Origin: Todiramphus chloris collaris
Taxonomy: Eukaryota > Chordata > Aves > Coraciiformes > Alcedinidae
Direction: 5' to 3'
DNA: 64,000 nt
Assembly (NCBI GenBank): GCA_025345505.1
Contig: JANVCC010000073.1
Location: forward strand, 2,388,053-2,452,052
The position numbers and the translations under genes are program-made. The notes under the pieces were generated by a model that worked only from the letters and a program-made list of their open reading frames with translations, was not told where the DNA came from and did no database searches. Positions 45,462 through 57,400 of the stretch are shown here, piece by piece; the first letter of the stretch is position 1, and each line of letters starts with the position of its first letter.

Positions 45462-48400
45462 CTATGCAGTGAAAAACAAAGTAGGCAGAGGTAAGTAAAT
45501 CTGGTTTTCTCACTGCGAATGTATTTTTTTCACTAAGCATAGGAGTGTGTTTTTAAGAATCATTCCAAATAAAAATATGCAACCACTTGTCAGAGATGAC
45601 TGAACAGCAGGTTTCAAACTGAGATTACTCTATTATTGGCTCCATCCGTTTCATAACCATGTCACAAGCTTTAAAGCCACAAAGACAAATAAAGATCTTT
45701 CCGTTTCAATGGAACACTTCAGGCCTCTCTGGCTAGAAAATGAAACTGGTTTACTTCTGTTGTGGAGGATGGAATCTGAAAACTCTTCAGCTTAGAGCAC
45801 TACACTTGCTGATCCCTTACAAAAACGAAAAGCAGCAGTGAGAAAATAAAGAGTAAAATACCATTTGTGCCTACAATGCAGTCTCCAAAACCCCTTCTGT
45901 CAGACAAGAGTGAGGGAACCAAAGCTTAACAAAGCAGGAAATCATGCTCTCTGAGCACGGCTGGGTTAACACAGCCACGGCAGAAATACTTGCTAATACA
46001 GTTTGCACACACGTGGTAAGTTTATTCCTAAACATTTCCACTCACAAAAGAAAAATGTCCCTCTTCTTAAGAAGACAGAGTTGTTCCCATGCCTGCTAAA
46101 AGCAGGACTGCAAATCCGTGCTGCTCTGCAGACACCTGACACTGTTCAAAGATCCAGTAAGATACAGTGGTCCAAGTGCCACCACGGCATCAAGCAGTGT
46201 CAAAAATCAACTTTCCAAAGGACTTTCATTAATTTTCTCCAAATGAATCTTCTCTGCGGAGGTGAAGAAGGAAAACCAAACAGCAAATGCTTCCCCCTTA
46301 CCACTCATACATACGCAATAAATAAATTTGCCTCGGCCTCTTCTTTCCTTGCTATGCATAAAAAGAATCAGTGCTCTTTCCATTATCAGGTTATTTTCAG
46401 CTTTATTAGCAGAGACATCTGTTTTGACACACAAAATACAATCCACTGCTCCAGAGAACAGCCCTGCATACCTTGAGGAAAGCAAACGATCTGAATGTCC
46501 AAGGGAATGGATAAAAGGATATAGGAGACCTGCTGGCTCCAGGACATCAGTCTCACTGAAGTATCTCTGCCAACTTTTTATGGAAAAATCTTTTTTTCAT
46601 CAAATTGACTTAGCAGCTGCAGGTCTGGGCCACGTACAAAGCCAGACTAGTTGCACTGAATAGATTTACCAACTGATCTAGTGGAACTGATGCAAATTCC
46701 CACACGGGTACCCTCTCCAGCTGAGGATGAAGCACTCACTGGTGCAGGTTTAGCACCTTCTCCTGCCAGACAAGATTCAACCATCCACAGCATTCCCAAC
46801 AACACACCACTGCACTGCCCGAGCAATCTCTGCTCGCTGCTGCCATCCCAGTAGCTTTTTAACTTTCCTGACAGATAGAAATTCAATCCCTACGGTCACC
46901 AAAAAAAGGCCTTCTCTGCTCAGAGGCCTGCTATGCCAAATTAGCTGGTATCTCAGGACATGAAGCTCCTTTAATTAGACTCCTCCCCATTTGAATTTAA
47001 ATTCAAATCACAAGCCTTCCGACACCTGAAGCTTCTTCACACCAACAGGGGTATCAAGCTCCCCACCTATTACAGACTCAGGGCACGCTGCTTTCTGCTG
47101 GAAACATGTTACTTGGCACAGAAAACCAATTTTTGAAGGCGAGAACAATTTGGGAAAGATTTTCTTCACACTTGAAGCCTTTCGTACAAGTTCAAACGAA
47201 ACACGATTGAATTAATAAATCAGTCTAAGAGTGGAGATGTTGCTGTCAATGTACAGAAGCATCCTGGGCTCCCCGAGACAGAGAGCAGGAAGAATTCACA
47301 GCACCAGGCCAAATATGTTCTAGGTGAGTTCTCTAAAAAAGCTGATAACCTTATCAACTGCCTGCGTGGGATTCGGGGTAGCTCTCTGCATAGAGAGAGT
47401 AAACAGATGCCCATCAATAAGGGAGGAGCATTAATAAATCTGAAAAAAAAAATCATCAAATGAGCATGCATTTGGAAGCAAGTGTTTTCAGTCTCTGGCT
47501 AAGAAATGAAAGAAAAGGTTCCCCACAGTATTTTTCTCCCTATATGAAACAATAACAGCCTTAGCAAGGCCAGGATCAAGGAAAAAAACCAATCTAATGA
47601 GGAAGGGCACATTTAAACACTTGTATCACAGAAAAAGGGATAACCCTGTGGGTGAGATGAGTACAGGTGGCCTGTACACTCCTGGGACCTGAACAAAGCT
47701 ACCTCATCTCCGTGCTTTCAGCTGGGCTTGTCCTCTCCTCACCAATCTCCCCATCCCCTTCATGCTCACTTCCCCCACCAGCCACATGTGAGCTGACTGT
47801 GCAGCTGTGAGGGCTTAAAAATACCCTGCCTTATGCAGACCCAGCATGAGCAGGGGGGAAGCAAGAGACTGCAATACTGCAGTTAGCCACAGAGACATTA
47901 CCGAAGAAACATTTCATCTAATTCCTCATTTTTTTCATTATTTCTGTGGCATTTCTCTCTCTCTTGCACGAACCTGGAGTGAAGGACTCGCCCAAGGAGG
48001 AGACCCCTCACTGCTCCTGCCACTTAATACAAGTGTGCAGGAGGAACTGGAGGTGAAAGTTGTGGAGGCAAGAGATCCCACTTCCAAATGAAGGCAGGTA
48101 TCATTCTGCTCCTGGAGCAGCTGGCAGTGCCATCTCCTGAGGCTGCAGGATGGAAAAACCTGATCTTCCCTATTTTCTCAACTCCTGCTTTGCCTAACGG
48201 CCAGGTAACAGGAACGAGAGCAAAGCTGGTACCTTTACTTACACAACTTCCTCTCCCCCAACGTTTTTTACGTTAATTAACATCATAGAATCACAGATTA
48301 TTTCAGTTGGAAGGGACCTACAGCCTCATCTAGTCCAGCTGCCTGTAAAAGTCATTTATTTTATAAGCACTGTAAATTGTGGGACTTTGTATACACTTCA

Positions 48401-51400
48401 GGTTCAGATTCTGGGTTCTGGTCTGGCCAAAACTCATCTCACTGTCAAACGTTTTAATACTTAAGAGAGGATTTATTTTCTTCAGAGAATTGATACTTTT
48501 TACAAGTTGGAAGAAGTTCTGACTCATTCCTCAGGGAGTTATTTTAAGTATCATAAACAAAATGCAGATGTCATTTTTTGTTATTTTTAAGGCCAATTTA
48601 ATGTTACACCATAACCATGAAAATATAGAGAATGAAACAGGAAGAGCAGGGAGTTTTCTAACACAAAAATCTGAACTAACGAAAGCAGTTAATCTGCAGA
48701 AAAGCTGAAATGAGCCTCTTCAGTTCCACTGACAAATTCCTGGAGAGAGGGTTTTCCCAGCAGCACGCGAAGTGTGCCGTGGAAAAAAAACCCCAAACCA
48801 CAGGCTGTTTATTTTGCAGTGGAAGAACTTGAGCAAACAGCTGCAGGTACTGAACAGCAAATGCTCTGCTGTTAGGATTAAAAAGCTCACCGCATGGTAC
48901 GTTGCACACATATAAAAACGTTCACCTGAAAAGGTTCTCTCTTTTTAACCAAGACCAGAGTCTTCCTCGCAGCTTCCCACACATACATCGTGCACGTCTG
49001 ACTAAAATACATACTAAAATATATACCCTGAAAAAGGGAATGTTACCAGCAGAGGTTCTGAAAACTATTCTGAGGCAATCAAGAGCGTGACTGCGGAATT
49101 CACCTCCCTGAACAATGAGGCGGCGATATTGGTTCTCCACGTCTGCTTGCTTGATCCACTAATTACAGTAACCTGAGAATTAATGAACACTTTCAGCATT
49201 CCTTGAAGGGAAAAGGAGAGAGATATTATCCTATTTTTTTTTTAAAGGGAACCTGTGGATGGTATCTTTGCTCCACAGGAGAGATTGCAAGGCTTTGCTT
49301 AACTTACTGATGGGATTTCTGCATCCTCAAACACGGTAACTGGGGTCTCTGCCATGAACTCTGAGATTCTGATACACACTTTATTCTCCAGAGACCAAAA
49401 GCTTGGAGATAAATATGCAAGCTAAAAACACAAAATCAAGTTCAAACGGAGAAATGTAACAGTAAAGAGCCACGAGATTAATTTTGTATCCATCTAACAA
49501 CATTCATCAAATATGCAGAATACAGTTTTGGGTGGGTTTTTTTTTTTCCTAATAGAACATCCACAACAGAAAAGGTGTATCCTCATTTTAGAAATGGGCC
49601 AAATCTATTGTATAGACATGCCAGCTCACCCCCAATTGCTCTCAGCACCTCTGTTTCTTCTGTGGAGATCAGCACGTCACTAAGCAAGCACCACAACCAA
49701 ATAACCTTCCTGACCCTTGCAATAAAGCCAAACAAATGAAGTAGAAAGTGCCTTCCTACACAAATCCCTGCAGTCAGGTGTTTGCCTGCAGATTTCCACA
49801 CTCTCAGAGAGTAAATACACTTTAAAAAACCCAACCCCAAAACCAAGAAGCTTCGTCTTTTCATTTTCACAGGCACAACTTTATGGCTCCAATTAAGTGT
49901 GCTGTATGCAGCACCATTTACATAGAATTACACTCAGTTTGAGGGAACTGCAATTTCTCTCTGTGACTTGTAACGACCTCTCAGTTCATTTACTTGCAAC
50001 TAGAAATCTACTTAAAAAACCCAAAAGACTGAACTCCAAAGTAGGGCTTATTTTTAGTGTGCGTGTTCATTAAAAGTAAGAGCTTCCCAGTGACTTATCG
50101 AACACCGTTTTTTAGGTTACTGTAGGTCAAGACACAACTCATTTCCTTTACTGTTACCTTACCATGAGGTTCTTCATCTATTCCATCATCTTCCCACTGT
50201 TCTTCATTTGCTAGGAGAGGATTCTGAGCTTCACACAAAGCTCTCATCGGGAAGAAGTGTCCATCACCCTGGCTGCATGGGAGGAGACAGAGAAGGACAC
50301 TGTGAAAAGCAGCAAGTGACTCTGAAGAATGACAATTTCCATGGTTTTATCTGCAAGCAAAGTTTTCTGTTGCCTGTGTTTCCAACATTTACTTAAAAAG
50401 ATTTTTTAAGTGTTGAAAAATGCTGTGTTTATTTTTCTCTGGCAGCTCAGATACTGAGTTTTACTAGCAAGTAGTTTTGTGCCTCAGTTCCTTCAAGCAT
50501 TCTGGAGAACAAAAGATCAAACCTATGGCTTGGAATTTGGTGCTTTTTAGCAGAATTTAAAAGTGCCTAATTTGGTCTCATCATATGGATACAGGAAAAA
50601 AAAAAAACAACTTAAGTATCACTCACCTAGAAGCAATAGGTAGTAACCAGAGCTTTTTTTCTTCTCCAAACACTTGCTGAAGATTCTTTACAAAGCCAAG
50701 ATTGAATCCATTTTTATCCGGGCCGTTTTGAAACACTGGAGCTGAGAAAGCCTCTACACATAGATGCAATTTCAGGGAAAAAAACCCCATGAAAATCAAC
50801 ACCATATACTCTGAAACAGGCTTGTGCATGTTGTAGCCATCTAAAGGCAACACGATTTAACAGACTGTGAACTGACATTAATCTGGAGAACAGAGTGAAA
50901 AGATCTTTTGCATGACACTTGTTGAAATTCAGTGGGTAGAAATTCCCAAGTGAAAAAACTGCAGATTTAAGTAGGTTGGTCTTCAATGGATATTTCCAAA
51001 GTGGCACTGGAGATTTAAATTGCCTCATTCTTTAATGATATAATAAAGAAGCGCCGGGAACAAACAAACGCAAATAGATCCTCTGTTATTGTGAGAAATT
51101 AACTTTAGAAAAGAGGGGGAGAAGAACCTAGAGTACACTGGGAACAATTTTATCCACCTTCTAAACTGCTGCAGAGGTCTGATGTGTTGGGATAGATGAG
51201 ACTCAGTGCCCCATGAAATAAGTTTTAAAGTCGATAACTATAGGAAAGCTGAATGACTGCTCAAAATCTTGAGTGTGTTTTGTTACAAAGCTTTATCCCA
51301 AGCACTTTAAAACTCGAACAGCATTTATCTGAGGAAAACCAAAGCCAAGGTCACACCGTTTCAGATTTGAGTTCATTTGGTTTACGGTCATAACTTCTTG

Positions 51401-54400
51401 GCTTTTGTCAAGGAGGATAGACACTCTTTTTCCCACCCGTTTCAGGATGCAAGCCAGCATGTGAGCAAAAAGAACCATTATCCCTGAAAAGCTGCGCTCG
51501 TTCCACAGCAAATGTAGTTATACATACGCATAACATTTTTATAATTGGACTTTTACACTTTAAGGCTTTTGTTTCCCTAACAAAGCTTTAGTCACACCAG
51601 CTAATAAATGCAGCTCATTTCAAGCGACAAATGCCTGCAGCATTGTGCCAAGATCTTAAATCTTCCTCCCCTCATAAACCAGCAGGAATGTATAGAACAC
51701 ATGCTTTTTTTTTTTTTTTAGTCTTCTTACAGCACTTTTGGTGTGTCTTAATAAAGAAGAAAGACAGAGGAGCCTTACCTAAAGTAGATCTGTTTCTACT
51801 AACGAGCCAGCAATGGTAGCCAAACAGAAACATAAGGCTGACGAAGAACATGACCGCCACAAAGAGAAGGAAAAGGACGTGAAATTTGGAACGTCCGTTA
51901 GTCAGTTCACCCTGGAAAGAAAAACAACACAGAACAAGTGATAGGAACAATGAAAAGCTGGACTTTCGTTGTTCCCAGAGAAGATATGTTCTAAACCTCC
52001 TATTTGGAGTTCTCACACTTGTACGCATAACAGCCACACCTTACTATCAAGAGCAAGAAGAGACAAAGAAATGATCTGGTTCTGTAATCACAGCAGAAGG
52101 AGTTGGGGGTTGCTACTAACTCCTTGCGCGTAACAGAGCCAGGGCAACCACAGCTTCCCACCTGGGCACAAGAAACACGCCTGATTCCCTCCAGGGACAT
52201 ACCTGAGCATAAGCTCTCGAAACCTGTTTATGTTCTGCTGAGTTTCCTGTTCATAGATTAAAATTCTGCTCTTTTTACCACTTAAGGCCTGCCAAGAAAA
52301 CCTGGCCTCCACAGCTCCAGGAACTGGGGAGCATTAGAACTGAGCAGAGATGGTTTGGACGAGTTTAAAAGCCATGCGGGATCTTACGAGCAGAAGAAAC
52401 TCTGATTTCCTTCTAGGGCAGAAGAGCCAAGTGCCAGAGCTGCTGCTCATAAGCATCTCCATCTACAGAGAGGCTGTGGGGACCTCAAAGGAAAAAAGTC
52501 ACTTCTCTGCCTCTGCTCATCCCATCTGTGCAGCCACAGAGCTCGAGTCTCTGAGCCTTTCTCAGCATAAGAGGCAATTCCTGCCAGTGTCCTGTGAGCA
52601 GCTCCAGGGACCTCCTGTGTAAGGGATTAGCCATTGAAACAATGGAAACGTAATGAATTAATGCACAGCAAAGTTCAGCTACTTAAACACAGTGACAGAG
52701 AGTTATCAGGAGAGGGGACATAAGAAACTAGAGACAAAAGGCCAGTCTGGCTGGCACTGCCAGTTGGCATTGCTTGCATATCAATGGTCATCGATAACCG
52801 AGGAAGAAGCAGACTTTACTCGAGTCGGCTTTTAAATTGAGAAAGCAGTCACGTGGGGAGCAGAAAATGCACAAGGGCTTTTTGATACTGTTCAGTAAAT
52901 CTGTACAGACCAGTGCCAGGATGGTATACTGGGGTAGCACAGCTTCTGAGCTCCACATGTGCAAGCAGAGGAATGGGAGAAGGCTGTCCCTCCTCTGCCA
53001 GAAGCTCACTCTACAGCTTCAAATTCCCAACATCTATTTGCTTCTCGTTTTGTGTATTTCAGACAAATGATGCGAGCTGTACTCAAAAAAAGGCACAGGA
53101 AAATACCTTATGGAAGAAACACAGACCCTCCTCTGACTGAAAGCAAAAGACCAAGAGTGACTAAACCCCACCAGACTCACAGGATATGAAAAAAGAACCC
53201 GGTTTCACCACTTACTGTCCAATACTTAATGAAATACTTGAAGACTGTTGCAGCGATATACAAGCAATACAACAAAGAATAGGCTAAGAACAGTAGGAAG
53301 AATTTGTAGTTAGAAAATCCAATGCAGTTATTCACCCTAGAGAACAAAAGCAAAGTTGCAATCAGGAGATGTACAGCACACACGGGTAACACAGCGAGCA
53401 CTGCGATTTTTGGGGAGGGGGTTTAATTAATCTCTTGATTACCCAACATAATTTCATCAATAAATAGCTCCCCTTAGTGGTCAAGATGAAATGTGCCTGA
53501 AGTCCCTTTGCTTTTCTCTTTGAGATTTCTTGCTGTGGCAAGTAAAGGGACAGTTGGTATTTTTGGAATCTGTTCTAATTCCCCATGGCTGCAAAGGTAA
53601 CCAGAGCTGGGATTTCTGTGTGACTTATTCACCTGCAAAACGCAGGAGCCAAATTCACCCACTGCTTGATTCTTTATGTAAAACCCAAATAAACCCAAAT
53701 TTGATTGCAATTCTCCATGGACAGGACAACTCTAAAAAGGAACAAGGGAATGTAGAAGAAAAACAGTCGTTTTTTGACTCAAAACTCAGGTTTGAAACGA
53801 GGGATGTTCAGGTGGGGAAATGTTTGTGTTGCTTCTGATTCCTGAAATCTTTTCTTTTTTGGTAAAAAGGTATTGTCTTTTTTGTAAGACATTTAGTGGC
53901 AGCAATTCTCAGAAAGTATAAAGCTTAATTCATCCCTGCACCTCTCTACACAAAGTGCCTCTGGCCCTGCAGAGGTGGCAGGCAGCATTTCAGAAACAAT
54001 CTGCATGCAAATATTATTATTATTATTGAAAGCAACCACCAAGTGCCTGCTTGAAAGGATTAGACACCCAAAATTAAAGGTTAACTTGAAGTCCCTTTAA
54101 AATTTGAATAACAAAGAGCGAATTTGCAGATGGGGTTTAAATTATAGCTACAGAACTGCTTTTTTTTCCACAAAGTTTATGGAACAAACATGAATGATCT
54201 GTCTTTCAAAATATCCAGCATTTCAGGCCATTTCAAAGTGTAATTGCTTTATAAATTTCCCAACATAAAGAGCTGCATGGTGTAAACCGAGAGGCACTGA
54301 GACACTGTTCTGTGGGAGAAATGTATTTAATCAGCCTCTCTTCAAACCAGTATCTAGGACGTACCAGGGACAGTGATGATCCATCTTCAGCACGCAGCTG

Positions 54401-57400
54401 CAAAAGGACAAAAAGGAGAATGGCAGGTCAGTTAATGGTTAACCTGTAATTCTCACCAGGTGTCACCATTCCCAGCTACTTAAGGGGGCTGTAGGTGTGG
54501 AACTGCAAACCCTTCCAGGCCAGGAAGAGAAGAAATGCCAATAAATGCTGATGCTGTCACAGATGGATGTACACTGTGACTGCAGAGGCACCTGGGAACC
54601 TCTGTGTGTGAAAAGACAGGGGAAGGACCAGCCAGTGACATCCCTTCGTGGTGACCAGATTCACTGCAGTGAGAAGCAACCCAGGAACTTACATGGCACA
54701 AACGGAGCAGTGGTGGCAACGATCGGGTTTTATTAGCTGGCACCTATCACAGAATCGAATCCCTGCAATGAAAGACACATCAATATCAAACACTAAAAGC
54801 ACAGTCTCTATTCACACGTCAGTTAATTTTCTGTTCATTTCCTAACTATTCATAGTCTGCCCTCTATCCCTTCAAAAGATGAGCGTGTTTGCGGCTGATT
54901 TTTGCTGCCAGGTCATAATCAGATAAGCAACAGTTGGTTCTTCTGGAGGCTTGTGAGGAACAATCCTCACTGCAAAGCACACAACCAGCTTAAAAGCGAT
55001 AAGCCAAACTCATCCCCTTCCCTCTGGCTTCCACGCGTGCTCAGGCTTTACACACCTTCCATTCTGATAATTGCCTGTCTGGAGGTTCTTTACTCCAGAA
55101 TCCTTTGCCTTGCCTGACAGAAACGGAGAGGTCACAGCCTCCAGTATGAACAGGGATTTCTTTCCAGCTTTGAAAGGAGCGTTTAATCACAGAACAAGGT
55201 CCAGAAGTCTGTTCACGGAAGGGCTAGATGCCATTTTAAGTAAAAAAGACTCCAGATTTTGTCATTCTATTACTGTTACTAAATGCAGACAATCTAAGTA
55301 GGCTTTTGAACTCTAAATACCCTGGAGAGGGTAACATGTTGCTTCTCAAAGGACTCCCACTGACGACGAACGGAAGCGTTCAAGGTCTTTTTTGTCTCCC
55401 CAACCATCAAAAGGCATGAAAATGATCATCAGGGGAGTCACTCGGCGCGGAGCGGGGACACCCCGTTAGTTGGGTCATCACCACAGGCTCCTTTCGTGGG
55501 CCCGATTAGACCGAGAGAAACAAAGCCCTCCAAAGAGCCTCCCACCGAGCCCCCCGGCGCTGACCTCCGCTCCCCGTCCTGGTGTACACCGGCAGCTTCC
55601 TCGCGATCTCCGCCAGGATCTGCCTCTGCACCTCCGGCCTTTCCTCGTTTTCATAGCGCTCCTGGTCAGCGTAGGACATGTGGTACTGAGCAGCAGAAGT
55701 TGGGAGAGGAGCAGTTAGCCACGGGTAGCAGAGCTCAAACACAGGCAAGCTTAGAAATGGTTTTACCTCCCTCTCTTTCTAATGAGATTCATCCCATGTG
55801 GAAATGTGTTTGTTAAGAAGAGAGAGTAAAAGAATAAGTGCTGGGCAGCCAGAATATTATGCAATCTATCCATAAAGAAATGCCAAAGTGAAAGGAAAGA
55901 TCACAAACCAACATACTGAAATGGCTACTGCTGCCTTGGATTACTATTTTTTCCACGATTAACATCAGTAACCATGAAAAGGAGACTCCAAACACTTCCC
56001 TTGTGAGCAAGAACCTCTCCCCGGCCACAGTTTTACATTTTTAAGTCTGGGATTAGCTGTTATTTATAAATCTTCATTCCTGTAATTAGGATCAGATTAT
56101 GGCCACGTATATTTGGAGTGTCACACAAATATCGTCCTCATTCTATCACTCCGGATATCGTGCTTTATTAGGATTTCATAAAGAGGTAAAATAAAATGAA
56201 AAAAAAAAAACCCAGACCAACACCTCTCTTTAGGAAATCGGATCAGTTGTCCAGATCAAACAGACTGAAGGATTTTTTGAGTTGTCTTTAGCATCCTTGC
56301 TTCCGTTCCGCAATGAATTAAAAGTGCTCAGACTCTTACCTTTTTGCCTGGCTGCACTGGGAGAGTGAAAATAGACTTCCAATATGTCCACACAAAGAGC
56401 ACAAAGAGAATATGGAATATTACAAGATAGGCCACTAAAACAAAAACAAAACAAAAGAAACAAAACAGAAGCAGAACAATGACTTCTTGAGCAAAAGTTG
56501 CATTCATGACGGGCATAATTCCAATCCTTCCCAATAATGACAAAAAGATACATGAAAAAAAGAGGAAGATTTACAGTACCAACCAGTATTACAACACAGC
56601 TAAAACTTAGGGGGGAAAGGGCAGTAGAATTTCAGAGATGTGTGGCTGCAGTCAGCAGCGTATCTCATGAGCTTCCTCTTCTCCACCTGATCTGATTCCG
56701 TGGCTGAGGAAGAGCAGAGACTTCCCCTACAGGGAACGATGGGATCCCTGTGCCAGCCCTGCATCACTGGGAACGATGGGATCCCTGTGCCACCCCTGCA
56801 TCACTGGGAAGGACGGGATTCCTGTGCCACCCCTGCACCACTGGCAAGGACAGGATTCCTGTCTCTCTCCCATATTCAAGGCACTGTCAAAGCTCAACTG
56901 GATGGTGCTGAGCAGCATAAAGGTCAATACCTCAACGCTCCAGCATCTTCAAATTTGGGGTGCATTTGGCACTAGATGTGCTTGGAATCACAGCACCATG
57001 CTATCAGTGTGCTGTCCACTCATTCAATACATTCTTCACCAGCTGGGAGAGCTGCAAGGAATAACATGCTCTAGCAGAGCTTCCCATCCCCAGAAAACAG
57101 AAAAAAATCAACCAAAGCTCTTGTTAAACACACTTGAGATTTGCCCCAGTTGATACAATAAAACAAATCAGGAAAACATCCCTCAAATTGAGCAAAACAG
57201 GTCTCGAGATTACTGAGAAAAAACTGTAATCTGCTGGACCCACCACGATCACGTGAACTCCTGCGTGCGTCAGAGTAACCGTAGTTCCATCTGCAAACTT
57301 GGTTACAAAGCCTTTGGGCATAAGCTTTATACACCGTGCTTCAGAAAGCCAGAGGACAAACATCCTTCAGCTACACAAGCTGTTTGATTGTTATTTCTTT

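Larger units (their letters stand above)
50273..54692. other. ZDHHC15 introns 5 to 9
   Basis: Introns between exons 5 and 10: 54398-54692, 53337-54364, 51912-53215, 50754-51778 and 50273-50626. They include the source sequence of the inverted copy at 17485-18494. A short (ATT)n lies at about 54014-54027. No other feature was recognised. Confidence 0.65.

Noticed and set aside
46003-46476. Open frame of 157 codons on the plus strand in ZDHHC15 intron 10
   Set aside because: No recognisable domain, promoter or splice support. The composition is like the surrounding intron.
49660-49685. Alternative last exon of ZDHHC15 reading [11 protein letters not shown] after a CCACAG acceptor
   Set aside because: It resembles the human VETET only weakly. 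The exon at 45418-45461 matches the whole conserved tail and the phase.
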